Positions 6,542-8,348 of a stretch of 8,348 nucleotides of DNA are shown piece by piece. The position numbers and the translations under genes are program-made. The stretch's first letter is position 1, and every line of letters begins with the position of its first letter. Below the pieces are notes generated by a model, which saw nothing but the letters and a program-made list of their open reading frames with translations, was not told the origin of the DNA and searched no databases. The DNA comes from DASPPF01 sp032906705 (lineage in GTDB: Archaea; Thermoproteota; Nitrososphaeria; Nitrososphaerales; Gagatemarchaeaceae), in contig JAJTZC010000045.1 in NCBI GenBank assembly GCA_032906705.1, positions 1-8,348 on the forward strand, read 5' to 3'.

Positions 6542-6930
6542 GGAGAATCGAGCCCACCGCAGTTCCTTGCTTTATGTAAGCCCTTTGGCACGGCTTCCTC
6601 TTCCTTTCTTCTGGGTAACGCAAGGGCCAGCGTGGATCGTGGTGGACGACCGTGACTGGAGTCAATGCAGCAGGTCCACTTTTAGAAACCGGCAACATAT
6701 GGCAGTGTACCTTCATCACTTGCTCCGATTCCTGCGAGGGGCTCTTCCCTTGCACAACCTGTAAGTGATGTTCGAGCAGGGGTCAACGGGCCCGGTGGGA
6801 TTCTAGTCCAAACGGGGGACAAATCCCAGCGTCTACCGCATAACGAAACATTGGACAATGTCAGGGAAGCTGTCGTGCATTGATCATATCTTACATCAGA
6901 TTTCGTCCAAAGTAATCATTTGGATGCAGA
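6542..6930. other. Divergent intergenic region
   Basis: These 389 bases separate the minus-strand gene ending its 5' side at 6541 from the plus-strand gene at 6963. I see no convincing ORF. An 8-bp inverted repeat, CATCACTT at 6714-6721 and AAGTGATG at 6763-6770, has a 41-base spacer; it is weak evidence for structure. The length allows for additional regulation or a small RNA, but nothing specific is visible. Confidence 0.4.
6571..6580 (-). promoter_or_regulatory. TATA-like box for the DUF4386-like gene
   Basis: The minus strand reads CTTACATAAA. Initiation about 27 nt downstream would fall near 6549, some 8 nt before the GTG at 6541. Confidence 0.45.
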
Positions 6931-6954
6931 AACCTAAATAGGCTTTGAGCCTAT
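6931..6954 (+). promoter_or_regulatory. TATA-like box overlapped by a 17-bp palindrome
   Basis: AACCTAAATA at 6931-6940 is a good TATA-like box centred about 27 nt before the ATG at 6963, predicting a leaderless message. A perfect inverted repeat, ATAGGC (6938-6943) and GCCTAT (6949-6954) around TTTGA, starts inside the box and fills the gap to the start site. A dimeric repressor bound there would block TBP or polymerase; this is inference from position. Confidence 0.5.
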
Positions 6955-6962
6955 GCTTGCTG

Positions 6963-7460
6963 ATGAGTCGGGTCTGTGACTTGTGCTCGTCACGAAGCGC
7001 CCAGTCGGTAGTTCTGCTGGTACTCGTCCTGACTTTCCTCTACCTGCCTATCTTGGGCGCAAACGGGGCAACAAATAATCCCAATCCTCACGTAGTTCCT
7101 CCTAGACTTGTGCCAGAAAGTCAAATGCCTGGGTTCTTCCTCAAGCTCGGTTCACCTCCCCCATTCGTGGATCAGTCCCGAACGCAGAGTTGGCTTGAGA
7201 TGCTCACCAAGCTGGCGGCCCGGATTGATGGTCCAGGATTGCCTTATTGGGGGACGTTGGTGGTGGCCGAGGGGGCCGGTGCAGATGGATACTTTTGGGT
7301 GTTCATCAGGGCCAACATGGTTACGAGTGTCAACTCATCAGTAACTTCATCCATAGTCTCGCACATAGACGCCGCATCTTTTTCCCTGGGATGGGTATCA
7401 AACGTGCCTACGAAATTCGCCGAAGCCACCGGACTAACGCTCGACGCTTCTTTCGGCTAG
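6963..7460 (+). CDS. Small exported protein, family unknown
   Basis: I do not recognise this 165-residue protein. The N-terminus is a likely signal peptide: a polar region with a C-x-x-C (Cys5, Cys8), a hydrophobic core at about residues 16-32 (VVLLVLVLTFLYLPILG), and a possible cleavage site after ANGA near residue 36. The mature part begins Asn/Pro-rich (TNNPNPHVVPP) and continues with a mixed region containing PYWGTLVVAEGAGADGYFWVF and a Ser/Val-rich segment with one sequon. It has no further membrane helix, so it is secreted or retained outside the membrane. The ATG at 6963 is preferred because the TATA-like box lies 27 nt upstream; a TTG at 6945 would add six residues and lie inside the palindrome. 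It stands alone, with 213 bases before the next gene. Confidence 0.6.
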   Translation: MSRVCDLCSSRSAQSVVLLVLVLTFLYLPILGANGATNNPNPHVVPPRLVPESQMPGFFLKLGSPPPFVDQSRTQSWLEMLTKLAARIDGPGLPYWGTLVVAEGAGADGYFWVFIRANMVTSVNSSVTSSIVSHIDAASFSLGWVSNVPTKFAEATGLTLDASFG

Positions 7461-7617
7461 GAGTTGAGGTACTTGCTTGATCTTCCAGGCAGCTCAATTC
7501 ATCCTCGCTGAGACTAGAACGTCTCTTGGATTTAGGGCACCGCTGGAAAGTGACTCGGGATCATCGCTGGAATGGATAGCGACCTTCTACCAGATTTGCT
7601 TTCTGCCCAATAATATA

Positions 7618-7642
7618 GGGTCCTAATCCCGGCGACCATACG
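7618..7642 (+). repeat. 25-bp direct repeat, copy 1
   Basis: This copy matches 8304-8328 at 23 of 25 positions, including the perfect 16-mer TCCCGGCGACCATACG at 7627-7642. It lies immediately upstream of the TATA-like TTTTATT of the gene at 7674 and just after another AT-rich block (AATAATATA). It may be a regulatory site or a fragment copied from the start of the putative 5S gene. Confidence 0.8.
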
Positions 7643-7649
7643 TTTTATT
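7643..7649 (+). promoter_or_regulatory. TATA-like box for the PH-like membrane protein
   Basis: The sequence TTTTATT is centred about 28 nt before the ATG at 7674, as for a leaderless archaeal mRNA. A second AT-rich block at 7609-7617 would give a leader of about 34 nt and transcribe through the repeat. Confidence 0.45.
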
Positions 7650-7673
7650 GGTCTCGAAGCGGGAGTCATCTCC

Positions 7674-8183
7674 ATGAAGTACATTCCCTCTCCACGGCGG
7701 TTCCGGCTCACTCTGGTTTACGCGATCATCGTCCTGCTTCTCGCACTTGGGGTTGGTGCCTCTCTGTACACTCCCTCCACCTATCAAGGCGCAGCCATCG
7801 CCTCGTCGGTTCTCCTGGCCTTCGGGACCTTTGCAGTCGTCGAGTACAGGTGGCTGAAGGAATTCGCGTACGACGAAAAGGGGGTCTATCGCTGGAACAA
7901 ACTGATGTTCCCATGGGCGAAGGCGCGGAAGATTTCGCTCGGTTTCAGCGAAAGTACGGGCTCGGTTACGCTCGTCGCCAGGCCAAGCCTGGCCGCTCTC
8001 CTGTCAGGGCCGCTCGTTGACCGAGAAACATGGGTGGCGTACGGAATCTCCATGGTATTCAGCCTCGATGACGGGTCGTCAGTCTCGATCCCCTCCAACC
8101 TGGACAGAATGACAGACGAAGGTATGATCGAGAATATCCATGAGGTCGCAAAGGCAGCGAACCCGTCCATCGAAATCGAATGA
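7674..8183 (+). CDS. Two-helix membrane protein with PH-like cytoplasmic domain
   Basis: The 169-residue protein has a basic start (MKYIPSPRRFR), two transmembrane segments at about residues 13-31 and 38-57 joined by a short loop (YTPSTYQGA), and a soluble tail of about 110 residues. The tail begins right after the second helix with YRWLKEFAYDEKGVYRWNKLMFPWAKARKIS, alternates short strands (GSVTLVARP, GISMVFSLDDGSSVSIP) and ends in a helix (DEGMIENIHEVAKAA). This plan, helices followed by small strands centred on a W-x-x-(I/A) segment and a closing helix, recalls bacterial and archaeal membrane-associated PH domains such as YcxB-like proteins. That is an inference from pattern; no catalytic residues are visible and the function is unknown. 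The start is the ATG at 7674, supported by the TATA-like box 28 nt upstream. Confidence 0.7.
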   Translation: MKYIPSPRRFRLTLVYAIIVLLLALGVGASLYTPSTYQGAAIASSVLLAFGTFAVVEYRWLKEFAYDEKGVYRWNKLMFPWAKARKISLGFSESTGSVTLVARPSLAALLSGPLVDRETWVAYGISMVFSLDDGSSVSIPSNLDRMTDEGMIENIHEVAKAANPSIEIE

Positions 8184-8234
8184 GAAGAAGAGGGTAACTA
8201 GTAGCATCTCGGACCGCCCCGTGTAACGCGTCTG

Positions 8235-8239
8235 TTTTT
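8235..8239 (+). terminator. Possible T-tract terminator
   Basis: A TTTTT run in GTTTTTCTTGATT lies about 52 nt after the stop of the gene at 7674-8183. Archaeal polymerase can terminate on such short T-tracts without a hairpin. The run is short, so support is weak. Confidence 0.25.
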
Positions 8240-8303
8240 CTTGATTCTGCTCTCAAGCCCAATTCATCAAACCCCGTAGAACAGTCTTTCCACCCATCTT
8301 GCT

Positions 8304-8328
8304 GGGTCGTAGTCCCGGCGACCATACG
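8304..8328 (+). repeat. 25-bp direct repeat, copy 2
   Basis: This is the partner of 7618-7642, differing at two positions (8309 G for C, 8312 G for A). It overlaps the first bases of the putative 5S rRNA gene and extends about 7 bases upstream of it. Confidence 0.8.
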
Positions 8329-8348
8329 AAATGGAGGCTCAAGGCCTG
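8311..8348 (+). rRNA. Putative 5S rRNA gene, 5' end only (cut by window edge)
   Basis: The last 38 bases resemble the start of 5S rRNA. CCCGGCGACCATACG parallels the helix I and loop A block seen as GGCGGCCATAGCG in halophile 5S and GGTCATAGCA in Thermoplasma 5S. It is followed after about 20 bases by AAGGCCTG at the place where 5S has its helix III entry, normally continuing GATCCCAT. The continuation and the 3' strand of helix I lie outside the window, so I cannot test pairing. An ATG at 8331 could instead begin a protein gene. No clear TATA box lies 27 nt upstream, which lowers confidence. In many archaea 5S lies apart from the 16S-23S operon. Confidence 0.4.

Overview
This window looks archaeal. 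Four genes have an AT-rich TATA-like box about 26-31 nt upstream of the start codon and little or no leader, which is the archaeal pattern of leaderless or nearly leaderless mRNA. Two proteins carry an N-terminal membrane anchor followed by a long Thr-rich stalk, a design common in uncultivated Thaumarchaeota and Thermoplasmata surface proteins. GC content is moderate, slightly above half by eye. I cannot fix the lineage further.

Layout. (1) 53-516: a hicB-hicA type toxin-antitoxin pair. The HicA reading frame is offset by one base from the overlapping GTG start, so as it stands it has no normal start. (2) 517-1181: no convincing gene; it contains a tight run of GC-rich hairpins at 1054-1107. 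(3) 1182-1448: a small, probably real membrane protein of unknown family. (4) 1532-5523: three surface-anchored proteins. A large Thr-stalk plus YncE-like beta-propeller protein (minus) is divergent from a Thr-stalk protein (plus), which converges on a two-domain anchored protein (minus). The last two share a C-terminal sequence module. (5) 5664-5760 (minus): a tRNA-like element with acceptor and T arm but no canonical D or anticodon arm. (6) 5849-6541 (minus): a six-helix membrane protein resembling DUF4386. (7) 6542-6962: a non-coding stretch ending in a TATA box fused to a palindrome, then 6963-7460, a small exported protein of unknown function. (8) 7674-8183: a two-helix membrane protein with a PH-like cytoplasmic tail. 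(9) 8311-8348: probably the 5' end of a 5S rRNA gene, cut by the window edge. Its first bases plus 7 bases before it recur as a 25-bp near-identical repeat upstream of the gene at 7674.

Apart from the toxin-antitoxin pair, most genes are single transcription units encoding membrane or exported proteins, which suggests a cell-envelope region and not a metabolic pathway. The observations most worth checking are the HicA frame offset, the odd tRNA-like element, the shared surface-protein module, and the 25-bp repeat tied to the putative 5S gene. I see no CRISPR array, transposase, phage gene or obvious new multi-gene defence system.
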